A DNA stretch of 64,000 nucleotides from Carposina sasakii (lineage: Eukaryota; Arthropoda; Insecta; Lepidoptera; Carposinidae), in assembly GCA_014607495.2 (NCBI GenBank), contig CP053159.1, positions 3,107,501 through 3,171,500 of the forward strand, in the 5' to 3' direction. This document shows, one piece after another, positions 12,306-23,396 of the stretch (positions are counted from its first letter, which is position 1; the number at the start of each line of letters is the position of its first letter). The position numbers and the translations under genes were made by a program. The notes under the pieces are model-generated. The model had not been told where the DNA came from. It did not search any database and worked only from the letters and a program-made list of their open reading frames with translations.

Positions 12306-12954
12306 GTACTTATTTGGAACAGTCAACTATATACATCTGTATGTAACTATGTAAGTCATAACGAGGATGTTCAATATACCATAAGGTTCAAACCCCACAA
12401 CATTAATAGTTCAATAAATGACATCTCTTTCTATTTCTTAGATTATCATTCTTCTTAGATATGAGTCTTCGAGCGAATCATTATTCTAAGTTCTATTTAT
12501 TTCAAAAAAAGCAAGACATCATGTATGCTGACTGGGAGCTAAAACGAATTCACGATTACGCAATTGTGGGACTTGATATTTAATAATCAGAGGTAAACTC
12601 GTAGCAAATGTACGGGATTCCAGTAAATGAGTTTAATAATATATGATATTTATAACAGTCGCAGTAAAATCGTGTTCGAGTGAAATGTTTCTGGGTAAAT
12701 GTTTGCTGAATGATATTTTTCTTCGATATTAAATGCTTTCTAGAGCGGAGTCATTCCGTTCGCAGCGAGTCTACCTTGTAAACAGAAATTGCAAACTGAA
12801 TAAGGTGAGGACAAGCAAATATTTAGAGCAGGCAAGTAGATTGTGTAACATTTATAGACCAACGCTCGTATAATATTCCTAGTAATTTTATACATTTGTT
12901 TGATAGATGGTAGTAGATGAAATTGTATTAGGCGTTACAATTCGGAAGTTCAAA
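12306..12954. other. Intergenic, no gene seen
   Basis: Nothing recognised. Confidence 0.5.
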
Positions 12955-13015
12955 CATTCATCAGGTCAGTGGAGGGTGTAGGGCCCGGTGGTGGGCGCAC
13001 CCATAGTGAATGAGA
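12955..13015 (+). repeat. Short dispersed repeat (GGAGGGTGTAGGGCCC core)
   Basis: GTCAGTGGAGGGTGTAGGGC followed by CCGGTGGTGGGCG recurs on the minus strand at about 39940-39985 and, in more diverged form, at 41338-41378 and 50562-50605. Confidence 0.55.
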
Positions 13016-13662
13016 TGGTAGTAGGTTGGCCTCCAATACAAAGTAAGGGTTATTTTTCAACGGTTGTGTGCGAAAGTTTGAGTTAACGATACGGGGCTAT
13101 GAAGTGGCTGTACTTTTGATAACCATCTTAGGAAAGTTCATTCAGTAATGATATGATACATCTTCAATACCTTATAAGGTAACCTGCCCTATAATAGCCC
13201 ACCACCGCCGAAAGGTAGATTGTATAGATATATTATTTATCTAAATAGGCCTTTTCAATTTTCATACGTGTATTCATTTTAGCATAAGTTTATAGATTTC
13301 CAGATAGTAAGTAAGTAACCACTGCCCAACATCTTTGAAGATAAATAAGCATTTTATGAATATATTTATTTATAGCATAAATTACTATCTATGTTGTTGA
13401 GGGACCTTGCTCTGTGAACTCGGAATAGTTCCTGTTTATAGCCATTTATGTCTGTCTCATGAAAAATTCCTCGAAATTCATATTCATTAGTACTGACCTA
13501 AAAATTCTATTGATGTACGAAAAAACGAGATATTTATACCTGACATAGTTCGCCCCTAATTCCGTAAATTCGTTTCTGGGTCACAAAAATTAGACGGTTT
13601 AATTATTTTACTAATAACCGCCTCGTCACTTCGTTCGAATAAACTACTGAAAAAATATCTTT
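13016..13662. other. Intergenic, no gene seen
   Basis: Nothing recognised. Confidence 0.5.
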
Positions 13663-13848
13663 ATCTATCTTATATAAATCTTCTGTTCGTGTGTTTGTAA
13701 TTGAAGTCCTTCTAAACGGCTAGACTGATTTTGATGAGATTATTTGTGTGTGTTCAAGTGGGTTCGAAAATCGTTTAGATTCAGAATTTGGTCAACTAGA
13801 AAAAGTTTTTCTGCAGACCACGCGGACGGAGTCGCTGACGTCTATTAG
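13663..13848 (+). mobile_element. Short non-autonomous Helitron
   Basis: It starts TCTTATATAAATCTTCTGTT, continues with a typical AAACGGCTAGACTGATTTTG segment, and ends in the GC hairpin CGCGGACGGAGTCGCTGACG followed by TCTATTAG. The terminal tetranucleotide is TTAG rather than CTAG, a likely point mutation. Confidence 0.7.
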
Positions 13849-14539
13849 TACCTATAACTGTAAACTTTTGCAATTATAATCTTACGATATTATTACGAGT
13901 ATAGAGTTATTTTTCAATGGTTGAGTATGAGTTTATGTGAATGATTTTGTTATATAAGTTGTTATATAGTATATAAAAATACAAAAATCCGATTTACAAA
14001 CATCTATTTATTTCCCAACCATCTCTTGCATTTTTGCGATAAAAAGACCAGAATTCTGCTCGTTTCAACTACAGTGAATTTGATTCGTGATTTTACCATA
14101 TTTAGGGGCCGATTTATCCTATAGTCAGAAAACCGATAAATTGGCTCTGTCTCTATATTGGTCAAGTTTTAGAGAAGTACGGCATTAAATTTATCCTTAA
14201 GATAGGAAATCTGACCATAAAAAATCGTACCTAAATAAAATAAACAATCCCGGTGTTCAATTTCAATGGCTGCCGGCTCTTTTACCTACTTGCTCTATGC
14301 AGTCACGTCGCAGTACTTCATTCCGGAAGGAAACAATCCAGTGCTATCTTGCTGCCTTTGTAGAGTGTAGAGGCTCCCTTAGACCTGTTAGTAGAAGGAT
14401 TTGGGCCTTGGATGTGATACGTTTATTATACTGCTGGAGTTTCAAGAGTTGATTATACCTACTTAAATTATGCAGTAACTACTGTCCTCTGTCCTAATAT
14501 AAGATGTACTAAGTTGGAAATACCTATACAAAATTATAT
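13849..14539. other. Intergenic, no gene seen
   Basis: Nothing recognised. Confidence 0.5.
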
Positions 14540-15127
14540 ACATAAAATCACATCCCCAAAGAGGTTAGGCAGAAGTGTACAAATTTTACATCCACTTTTC
14601 ACCAGTAAGCCTATTAGGTCCCACGTGGTAAGGGGTGAGCCTAACGCCGCTTTTCAGGCACAAATACAACAATCTAGCGACCGGTAACGAATCCAATGGG
14701 AAATGTTTCCGGGCCATTTTGAATAGATATTATAACCTGTTTAGCGTCAGAGCCTCGTTCGTTAAATAGCAGGTTGCACTACGGGCGGGTGAGGTTGACT
14801 TTGGTTTCTAAGGTATTAGTCAAACCCACTTACACCCTGGATCTAATCCAGATAATTTTCTTCTATGCTGCTCTGGGAGTGAAAAAAAAACGTATAATAC
14901 TACAGCTACTTCGCTTCCCGGGCATACTGTACAAGTCAGTAGAGGGACAAGAGGGTCTTGGTGTTTTGTAGGCGATGGGCTGACCACCTGTCACTACTAA
15001 CCGAACTTATAAATCTTAAATATACCCTCAAAATTGGTCAGAAGTGGCACCATGTGGTTCTATCGGCCCGTGGTGCTCTGCCTACCCCGTAAGGGATAAA
15101 GGCGGGATTATATGTATCTATGTATGT
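14540..15127 (+). repeat. Interspersed repeat, probably the 3' end of a retroposon
   Basis: Two parts have copies elsewhere in the window. The segment with CTTCCCGGGCATACTG (around 14860-14935) recurs at about 47895-47970. The 3' segment with CACCATGTGGTTCTATCGG and CTACCCCGTAAGGGATAAA (15030-15115) recurs reversed at 59945-60070. It ends in (TATG)n, as many LINE or SINE insertions do. No coding is recognised. Confidence 0.6.
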
Positions 15128-15582
15128 AATCCAGGTAAGTAACTTTAGACATACCAAATACTAATACTAAAATTACACCTAAACATATAGGTATATTATA
15201 GCTATGATTAAAAGTTATATTTTGTCCAAGTAAAAACAATTTTGTAAACTCCAACATATGTACAACGTAACACATACGAGTCGTAAATCTTTCCAAGCAC
15301 CTACTAAATACAGAATTTTTCTTCCAACGAAAATAACCAGCTATTTACTTATCTACTACAAAAAAATCAAAGATGGGAAAGTGTAAAAACAAGAGATCCG
15401 GGAACCATGGCCCAAAATATCTTGATTTGACTTTTGGATTATTACTGTACTCAGAAAGTTCTTTAGAGACTTGGCAAAAAATATTTTAATCAGATTACTT
15501 GAGTGGTTCGTAACAAAATGCTTTTTATTTCGTCACATTCCAAAATAGCGGTCGTCCTCAGTGATTTAAACTTTACTACGGT
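15128..15582. other. Intergenic, no gene seen
   Basis: Nothing recognised. Confidence 0.5.
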
Positions 15583-15636
15583 GACTACGAAATTCGTAGT
15601 CTTCGCTACGAAGTGCATATTTATCGTAGCTACGAT
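15583..15636. repeat. Cluster of three CTACG hairpins
   Basis: GACTACGAAATTCGTAGTC (15583-15601), CTTCGCTACGAAG (15601-15613) and the perfect palindrome ATCGTAGCTACGAT (15623-15636) sit almost back to back. It is probably the core of a palindromic MITE. Confidence 0.6.
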
Positions 15637-16407
15637 GATGAAGAACACCTTTGTCTTTTAAATATCATGTATTTTTTAAAAGGTTTGTTAAAGGTTTTTT
15701 GTGTCTCGTGTCTCCAATGCCGTGTCTTCTTTTCAATTTTTTACTAACTTCGTCCTGTTTATTCCTATTATTTTTAATTAGCTATCTACTATGCACTTAT
15801 CTATCCGCTCATTGGAATAATTTACAGGTGTGACTAACAATGTTTGTATTAGCTAGTATAAACAAGTTAATAAGGTATGACTTTTAATCTATTATTAGTT
15901 AGTATAAAGTAAACAAATGAACATAAATATGCGACTTTTTGTTTGTAAGTTAAATTTGAACGTTAAATCACATTTTCATCAACACACAGACTTGGAGTAA
16001 ACTTCTTAATGGGTATGGCGAGCATGTAGTTACTTTTGGAATAAAACAAAAGAATAGAAAATATCTGGAAGAGGCACGTATAATTTTTATTGAATAAAAA
16101 AAAGTATTTAATCTTTATCCGACATTTTCATACATTATGGGCTAAAATAACTACCTATATAATCAACTTAAATCTATGGAAGACAGGGAGAGGAACACAT
16201 GTTATGATGATATATGAAGATATGTATGAAAAGTAGTAAATGAACATATAGGTATTAATAACTTAGGCTAGTAAGGTCGACTTTGGCCCTTAAGATATAA
16301 GTCGAACTCTTGCCAAAGCGCTCTTTTCGAGAAAGATCTAGTGATTTTGTTAGTGACTGGAGGAAAGTTTTATAGTTTGTTACTCTTTTACGCTAGAACT
16401 AGGTATA
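15637..16407. other. Intergenic, no gene seen
   Basis: Nothing recognised. Confidence 0.5.
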
Positions 16408-16640
16408 CGGGGTAAAAAAGGGATAGGTATGTTAAGCGAAATGTTATGAATATAGCAATCTTTGTACAAAATTTGGGTCTTGAAGTCGCAAGTATATATT
16501 TCAATTTTGTATGAATCCTTAGTTGTTTAGGGATTCTGGAAACTGTGCTTTTGAATCTCAAATTTTGTGTACGGGTACCTACTTTATGAGGGGATATTTA
16601 AATTGTATTTTGTTTAACGATATGTTTATAATTACAGCCT
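16408..16640. mobile_element. Diverged MITE of the family seen intact at 45239
   Basis: It shares GGTATGTTAAGCGAAATG..., AAATTTGGGTCTTGAAGTCG and TTAGTTGTTTAGGGATTCTG with the 45239-45509 element in the same order. The right inverted repeat is badly decayed. Confidence 0.6.
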
Positions 16641-17209
16641 AGGTATATAATAGGAAGATTTTGAAGAAACTTTAAACACAGAATGACAAAAGACTAGGTC
16701 ATCATGCCAATATTTGTTACTCGAAGCAAAAATGGAGAGGGCGTCAGTTAGTAGTTTTTAGTAGTAGAGTTTAAAGCAAAAACCGCAACAGCAACATTCA
16801 AAAACTAAATCCCGTATGCCATACAATTACAACAGAAGTTGGCAACTCGTTTGGCATATCAATTAATTTGATTCCAAGCATTTTACATATGCGGTACACG
16901 TTGCTTAACTAGTTTCTATTGTACCAGCAATTGTTTTAAATATACAGATGCATAGTTATACTATTGTATAAAATGTTTTTTTTTTGTGTTTTGATCGCGG
17001 ATTTGATGGATGGGCAAAAGATAAGGTTTGTTCACTTATATAAAAGTCATATAATATGCAATATAGGAACAATTTTTTTCCCAGGATAAAAACTTTTCTT
17101 ACATTAGATCTACCCGTTTGTTATTGTGTGATTCTTCTGCTTGTTTGAAAAATTTCGGCTACACAATTCAGCCTAATTTTATTAGCCAGAAAATTTTATT
17201 TGTAAATTT
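16641..17209. other. Intergenic, no gene seen
   Basis: Nothing recognised. Confidence 0.5.
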
Positions 17210-17462
17210 GCCGCGTGGTGCCAGCAGAGTAGAGTTTGTACCACCCCTGCCTGCCCGTGGATATCGTACGAGGCGAATAAGGGTTTCCGGGAGGTGGGCA
17301 GCAGTGCCTCCCGTACTAACAACATAGTCCGAAAATCACATTTTGGTCACCAACCCGCCTGCCCAGCGTGGTGAATATGGGCAAAACCCCCCTGTGCCAG
17401 TAGCCTTGTGGCGTGCCCTGGGGAAGGCCTACGTCCAGCAGTAGACTGCAATAGGCTGAAGA
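17210..17462 (+). mobile_element. RTE-tailed SINE-like repeat, near full length
   Basis: About 250 bp, GC-richer than its surroundings. Ordered blocks: CCGCGTGGTGCC, ATATCGTACGAGGCGA, TTTCCGGGAGGTGGGCAGCA, CCAACCCGCCTGCCCAGCG, and a tail with CCTACGTCCAGCAGTAGACT. Other copies lie at 8495, 17969, 25290, 28799, 46855, 50282 and 50712. The tail resembles the 3' end of the RTE element at 33838-34275. Confidence 0.8.
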
Positions 17463-17968
17463 ATAAGAAGAATTCAGCCGTGTTTCTGAGTTTGCATTTC
17501 ATATAAAAATAGCTCGTATTCTCCGAATCAATTTTAACTGTGTCAAATTTCACGTTGGGTCGCGCAATTTTCTAAGGGGGTAGAGAGAGGTTTTCGCTTC
17601 ACATATTAATGTACTGACATATTCAAATTTCATGTATTTTCTCAACACAAACATGTTATCCCCTTAGAATGTCTTACGGTGGATAAACAGAATTACTGAA
17701 GCTTCCTGCATCTTGTTTAGAGTCAAGCAACTAAACTTGTACTATACAATAATACCTACCGCTTCCAGAAACTCTAGACTGTTGGTGCTTTAACTAAGTT
17801 TCAGTTAACTCGGAATTTAAGTTTCAACTTAATCACAGTTATAATTAAAGCGACTGTTGATACTGTCACGGGATTGCGAAGATCAGACGAGAGTGGGTTG
17901 GATACATAACGTTGTATGAAAAAATGGAGTCAACATTCTGAAGTCAAATACTTGTCACTTGTGTGTAG
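17463..17968. other. Intergenic, no gene seen
   Basis: Nothing recognised between two inverted SINE-like copies. Confidence 0.5.
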
Positions 17969-18235
17969 TCATCATCATCATCATGATCAGCCTATTGCAG
18001 TCCACTGCTGGACGTAGGCCTCCCCCAGGGCACGTCACAAGACTGCCCTGGGGGGTATTTGCCCATAGTCACCACGCTGGGCAGGCGGGTTGGTGACCGC
18101 AGTTTGTATTTTGGACTATGTTGTGAACACGGGAGGCACTGCTGCCCACCTTCCGGAAAACCTTAATCGCCTCGTACGATACCCACGGGCAGACATGGGG
18201 TGGTACGAATTCTACTCTGCCGGCAACACGCGGCC
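17969..18235 (-). mobile_element. RTE-tailed SINE-like repeat, full length
   Basis: In the plus direction it begins with the (TCA)n/(ATC)n tail, then CAGCCTATTGCAGTCCACTG, and runs through to the CGCGGCC end. All blocks of the family are present. It lies in inverted orientation about 500 bp from the copy at 17210-17462. Confidence 0.85.
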
Positions 18236-18431
18236 ATGTACTTGTGTGTAGTATTTCTGTCTAACTATAGGTAGAGTGCCTACAAAGGCTGTTATTTCTG
18301 TTTGATGTTAGAAGCTTATATCTTTATACAGAGGCTTTCGATCGAAACTTATTCGGCTTAGTTCATGTAACACTCCAAGGAAAGTGTAATCTAATATAGA
18401 ACATAGACATTATACGAGTATCTAGTAGATA

Positions 18432-18627
18432 TACGGGATGTAAAACAAAAAGCAATCACAATAAGGGTATTATAAAAAAGTTTGGTACACAATTTGAGTT
18501 TAGTCATCACATGTAAATTAGCAAAACACAAAGCTTATATTGAAATTTTGTATGTTGTTTTTTTTATAGTGGGCTAGCATTTTCTTATCATTTTGCATAA
18601 TATGCCCCTAACATTAATACACCCTGT
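18432..18627. mobile_element. Diverged MITE of the 45239 family
   Basis: The left end GGGATGTAAAACAAAAAG and right end TTAATACACCCTGTA, with internal CATCACATGT and ATAGTGGGCTAGCATTTTC, match the ordered blocks of the element at 45239-45509. Confidence 0.55.
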
Positions 18628-19611
18628 AGAATATGGGATGCAGTAACTTACCATTCAAATGTAATACGGCAACTTCGGACATAGAACGGAAACGTTTTCA
18701 CGCATATAACTCAGATTCGGATTCACGACGGCTCATGCACACCCATAGAAATGTATGAGATACCAAATCCTGATGACTCGAATTCTCTGTATAATACATA
18801 GAAATAAATAGACAGTCAACTTGATAACAGGATAATAATAATAATTGTAGGAAAATCGTAATTTTACATTAATCTTAAAGTTAAACCTAAACTACTACAA
18901 GTTTGTGTTTTTTACAAAGCGTAATGAGAATCGTGAAAAAACTACAATTTGAAGCTGTCTCGAATTGACTCTAATTTTATTTAATGTACAGTCTACATTG
19001 TCATAAAATAATACAGTTGTACTAATTGCACAGTACACAAACTTTAAGTTAATGGCAAAACTCGCACGATACATTAAAGTGAGATCTAACCCGATTTAAT
19101 TGCTTTAAATACAGAGATGAACGCTTAGACTATATATGATCTACATTAATATGAAGAAAAATCTAATTAATTTAATATTAACTATATTATTATTATCTAG
19201 CCCCATGCAATCGCTCCGCAATGCTAATATTAGGCCATTTCAGACGACTCTCGTCTCATTTGCATGAATTAATTTCTGTTGGTACGAAGAAAAGTAAAAA
19301 CGGCCGAGTGCCAGACGTGACAAGCAAGCCAAAATTTTAGCTACCCCGAAAATACCTTATAACTTTTCATGAATATTTTAAGAGGTCGACTATTGCTTGG
19401 GTTTTATATCTGATTATGGTGATTATTATGAAATGAGTGGAAGAGTGGAGTGGAGTATGTGACATGCGTTCTCGATTTTATCGAAATACCGTGCCAGCTT
19501 ATTAGTATGTAGTTCAAATAGTTTTCATATGAGAACATGAACCTATGTTTCCTATTTATAAAATCTTTGTAGTTCTTAGGGCTATTGTTTTAGATATGGT
19601 AAGCTTTTTAC
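18628..19611. other. Intergenic, no gene seen
   Basis: Nothing recognised. Confidence 0.5.
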
Positions 19612-19846
19612 AGCCCCAAGCACACCGGATGCGTATGCGTACACGTAAACGTAGACGTCTGCGTTGACGTGCATGTACTATTAGTTGTAATATATGGAAC
19701 CTTATAGGCTCGGGCAGACCGGATGCGTATGCGTAGACGTAAGCGTAGACGTCAAGAGTCTTATACAGTTCCATACATTACAATTCAGCGGTACGTGCAC
19801 GTGTACGCACACGTCTACGCTTACGCATCTGGTGTCCTCGAGGCTT
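19612..19846. mobile_element. Palindromic element made of ACG-hexamer runs, copy 1
   Basis: The ends are inverted repeats starting near CACACCGGATGCGTATGCGT and finishing ACGCATCTGGTGTCCTCGAG. Inside are runs with a 6-base period (ACGTAA, ACGTAG, GCGTAG), and an internal copy of the terminal motif at about 19707-19760. A second copy lies at 42319-42535. The arginine-rich open frames are by-products of the hexamer runs. Confidence 0.75.
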
Positions 19847-20670
19847 AACTATTTTATCTTTGTACATTTTCCTTTGCTAAGTAAGTGAGTGGCCAATAGG
19901 GGATTTTGTAAGTACATCAGAAAATCCTATGTTTCAGCATCTTATCATATTTCACCCTGTAATATGCTACTAAATATCAACCTTTGCCCTTAGAGTATAT
20001 TTTAATGACTTTTGCATAATTATGGTTTATAAAATGTGAAAACACGGTGCAAAGCAACAATCGATTTTAAAAGTGAATAGGCATCTAAGAAAACCAGCAG
20101 CATTTAATAGATAAAGTTGTTAAAACATCTCTTCGTAACCGACTCCATGACAGTATCTTTAGATATTTATTATATCCTTGGGCTGTAATTTGCCACCGCC
20201 GTTTGTTTATGTTCACGCAGATAATTAATTTAAATTTAATTAGTTCGTCTTACAAATTAAATTGAGTATGACATAATATTTGAACCAAAGTTAGAGCTAT
20301 ATTACGGAAGCTGAAGTAGGAGCAGAAATTAAAAGTAATACCTACTAATATTTACTCATAGTAATCTTTATAAGTATTTGAAAATTATGACTATAAAACG
20401 TAAGGCAATACACGTTGCTTAAGATGGGTAATGATACAGCAATAGTGTTCCTCAACATTATTTTATCCCGCATCAGCACAGGAAATCATTATGTAAAGTT
20501 GTTAAATATATGCGGGTCATACGTAAGTGTCATCTTATTAACCTCCCTAAACACAGACCCTTGCGTCTAACCGACCGACGATATAGCTTAATGATACTCG
20601 TAATGTACTGGTTTTAACGACAAGGCTAATGAATCCATAACTAATGTTGTGAAGTGAAACGTATAGTTTA
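19847..20670. other. Intergenic, no gene seen
   Basis: Nothing recognised. Confidence 0.5.
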
Positions 20671-20850
20671 ACTAGCGGCCGCCCACGAGTTCGCCCGCGT
20701 GAGGGGGCATTGTACCCGTACGAAGCCGGGGCGGGTCCCTAGTTATACATATAAGCCTTTCTCTTGAATGACTATATCTTTTAAAAAAACCTTATCCAAA
20801 TCCGTTACGTAATTAAAAAGATCTAAGCATATATAGGGACAGACAGACAG
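20671..20850 (-). mobile_element. Helitron 3' end
   Basis: In the plus direction it reads ACTAGCGGCCGCCCACGAGT then TCGCCCGCGTG. This is the reverse complement of a Helitron 3' hairpin plus CTAG. The rest of the element upstream on the minus strand is diverged. Confidence 0.65.
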
Positions 20851-20959
20851 CGGAAAACTGACTTTATTTTATAATTTGTAATAATAGTGATATAGAAAGA
20901 AGAAGGTAAGTAGAGAAATATGTATACTTAACTAAAATTAGTTTTATAACAACAACACA

Positions 20960-21115
20960 AGGTATAACAAAAGCGATTGGTGTATTTAAGCTAAATTCCA
21001 CCTCGGGAATGTTCATATAATCCTAAAAATAAACATGTGATTTCAACTCTCCAATTTTGTGGACAGAATCTCTATAGTGGGCTATTTTCATAGCATTTCG
21101 CATACAATTACAGGA
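20960..21115. mobile_element. Fragment of the 45239-type MITE
   Basis: It contains AAATAAACATGTGATTTCAA and ATAGTGGGCTATTTTCATAG, matching the middle and right part of the element at 45239-45509. The ends are not definable. Confidence 0.45.
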
Positions 21116-21639
21116 AGCAATTTAATTTATTAATGTCCCAACACGAGATATAGATAAGTAATGAGAAATCTTTTAATAGAATAAATTATTATTTGAGACT
21201 TGAAAAACGGTAAGAAAGCCAATTAGATGACGATTTGACCTTAATTACATGGTTCATAACAATGTAATTCAAAGTCGAATTCGCACGGTTAAGTTGTTGG
21301 ACTAATGAACCTTAATAAATTATAGTGGTCGGCAACATTTGGCCCATACTTTGTGAAATTTAATTTTGCACTTTGTCACTGAAAGCAGTAAATCACGACC
21401 CTTTTAACTTAAGGTCAGGTCGCGATACCCCACATCAACTGACGTTTTATTTAAGGTAACTTTATTGTGTTGTTAACATTATTTTTTTCTTGACGTGAAT
21501 AAGTTATTGAATTTACTTCGATGTGAAGGGCAATTCGAAAACACAAGCATGACTGATGGACGAAAAAATTGAGAATAGAGAGGTACGAGTAGTTGTTGCA
21601 AATTCATCTTCTACTTTTTCTATATTTAACCTTAGTAGT

Positions 21640-21812
21640 GATATAAATGAGCAAGTAACTCTGTTCGTCTGTCTGTAACCTAACCCGATTGAAATGAAAT
21701 TTTCATCTAGAGACTGAAAAAGGTTCAGGACAAAGGACATACTTTTTATCACAGAAAATTTTGTTATTTCTTTTTTTTGTATTCCACCCGGACGAATTCG
21801 CGGGCGTCCATT
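21640..21812 (+). mobile_element. Short Helitron-like element
   Basis: It contains the typical AACCCGATTGAAATGAAATT segment and ends in CCACCCGGACGAATTCGCGG then GCGTCCA. This matches the lepidopteran Helitron 3' hairpin, but CTAG is not intact. Confidence 0.6.
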
Positions 21813-22141
21813 TGTGTACATAATTAGTCTATTTGTATATCTAAAATACTTTGTCCTGAATAACTGAGCATCAACGCACACACAGCCTAAACTGCTGATC
21901 TTAGAAATCTGAAACTTGAATGATGTGTTTTTGTATGACCTATATGCATCCAATAGGAAGGGATTTCATAACTGGCAAAACGAGAATTCTAAAGTTAACG
22001 CGATCGAAGTTGTGACCGCCTACAACTTGTCGCTTATACTTGAAATACACTGAATATTTCTTACCACGTGAGATAAAAGAGGGTGACTGAGCAAAAGTGG
22101 GTAGTTTGCACAATTATTCTTTGAAGATAAAGGGTGCAAAC
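21813..22141. other. Intergenic, no gene seen
   Basis: Nothing recognised. The 146-codon minus-strand open frame at 21513-21953 overlaps the Helitron end and shows no family signature. Confidence 0.45.
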
Positions 22142-22216
22142 TAGAGTGCGTTTCACCGTATAGTTCCTATGTGCATGACGTGTCTCATAAGAGTTATTTC
22201 TATGAAACGAAGTTTA
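22142..22216. mobile_element. Small MITE with TAGAGTGCGTTTC ends, copy 2
   Basis: The left end TAGAGTGCGTTTCACCGTAT and the segment AAGAGTTATTTCTATGAAAC at the right correspond to both ends of the element at 30761-30898. The right inverted repeat is degenerate. Confidence 0.45.
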
Positions 22217-22559
22217 CACAAAATGCATCATGCGCATCGCTCATCGCTATCGCTACACGCTGAGCTACCATTGTCACGATATCTACCAATTTACATGAGT
22301 CCATAGATATCGCATGAGTCGTTGCATAATCTACTTTTATATTTTTAATGATAAATCTTATTTTTTCCTTTAAGGCTTTTATCCGAGTCTTGGTCAAGAG
22401 TATTTCCATTGTGTTCAATAATAGTATTTTAAATGAGGTTCGAAGATTGAATATATTATTTCAAGGGTTTCTGGAGAAACACCAAATGAGCTGGACCCGA
22501 TTATTTGGTAATAATTATTTCTTTCAAATGTACTTATTTACAGGAAAATTATAGACATT

Positions 22560-23033
22560 TATTAAAATATGAAATTATGTGCAAATCAACACGACATCTT
22601 TTCTTCTGTTTTGTAAAACTAAAATATTTAAAAACTTCAAATAAGACGCTGTTGGCTTCAAGTTGCCAGTAAGGTCCGTAACCGCGGAGGTTGATTTCTA
22701 GCAGCAACATCCTCCCCCCATTTGAATGAAAGCAGCATTTCAAACATTTTCAAGAGGACACAGCTTAGACAGAGCTCTTCTTATTACGCCCTTCTGTGTG
22801 TTGATATCTGCAACTCGGCAGAATCCATCAGTTCCAGGATATAACTTGTTAATTCGTCCGAGCGTCCATTTTAATGGTGGCAGCTGATCATCCTTGATTA
22901 GGACCAGATCTCCTGGTTTGATGTTTTGTTTAGCAGTGCGCCATTTCTTGCGCTGCTGTAACTCCGACAAGTATTCATTGGTCCACCTTTTCCAGAAATA
23001 TTACCGTAGTCTCTCTAACAGCTGGTACTTACC
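22560..23033 (-). pseudogene. BEL/Pao LTR retrotransposon fragment: integrase C-terminus, polypurine tract, start of 3' LTR
   Basis: The minus frame from about 23033 to 22740 carries FWKRW, then EYLSELQQR-KW, GDLVLIKDD, PPLKWTLGRI and SKLCPL. That is the end of a BEL/Pao integrase. One in-frame stop (23001-23003) replaces a codon between LERLR and YFWKRW. After the stop at 22740 come a purine tract (minus strand of 22710-22723) and TGTTGCTGC at 22709, the expected PPT plus LTR start. LTR-like sequence with AATAAA runs left to about 22560. The upstream part of the element is missing. Confidence 0.8.
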
Positions 23034-23380
23034 GGAATTAATACCAATATACTTACATTTGATGTTATTTTTATCCTTTAGTATGTATACTATTCATCTA
23101 TGCTTATCTATGTTTATGTGTTTTATTTAGGTATTTATGTTTATGTAGTCTATTTAGGTATTTTTGTTTATTTTAGGTTTATGTCTTTTCTTTTATTTAA
23201 TTATTTAGTTTGTTGGTCTGTTTGTGTGCACACATACCTACCTCTTATGTTAATTTCTCTTTCATGGTTGGTTTGCTGGAAGAAATCTCTTTTAGAGATA
23301 AGCACGCCTTTGTACATTTTCTTTTTCATAAACTTTATTTGTGAAAACTTCACTGTGTCCAATAAAGCATAATAATAATA
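23034..23380 (+). mobile_element. CR1/L2-like LINE 3' end
   Basis: TGCTGGAAGAAATCTCTTTT, then GAGATAAGCACGCCTTTGTA, then CCAATAAAGCATAATAATAA reproduces the 3' UTR of the LINE at 10781-11450. No coding part remains. It lies between the two BEL/Pao fragments. Confidence 0.7.
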
Positions 23381-23396
23381 GTAATTCATCCGTCCA

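Noticed and set aside
12306..12954. Possible extension of the LINE at 12130 into longer coding sequence
   Set aside because: The ORF ends at a stop followed by a TATG tail, so the sequence after it is flank.
19556..19888. Arg-rich open frames
   Set aside because: By-products of ACG-hexamer runs within the palindromic element.
21513..21953. 146-codon minus-strand frame
   Set aside because: Overlaps a Helitron end and has no family signature.
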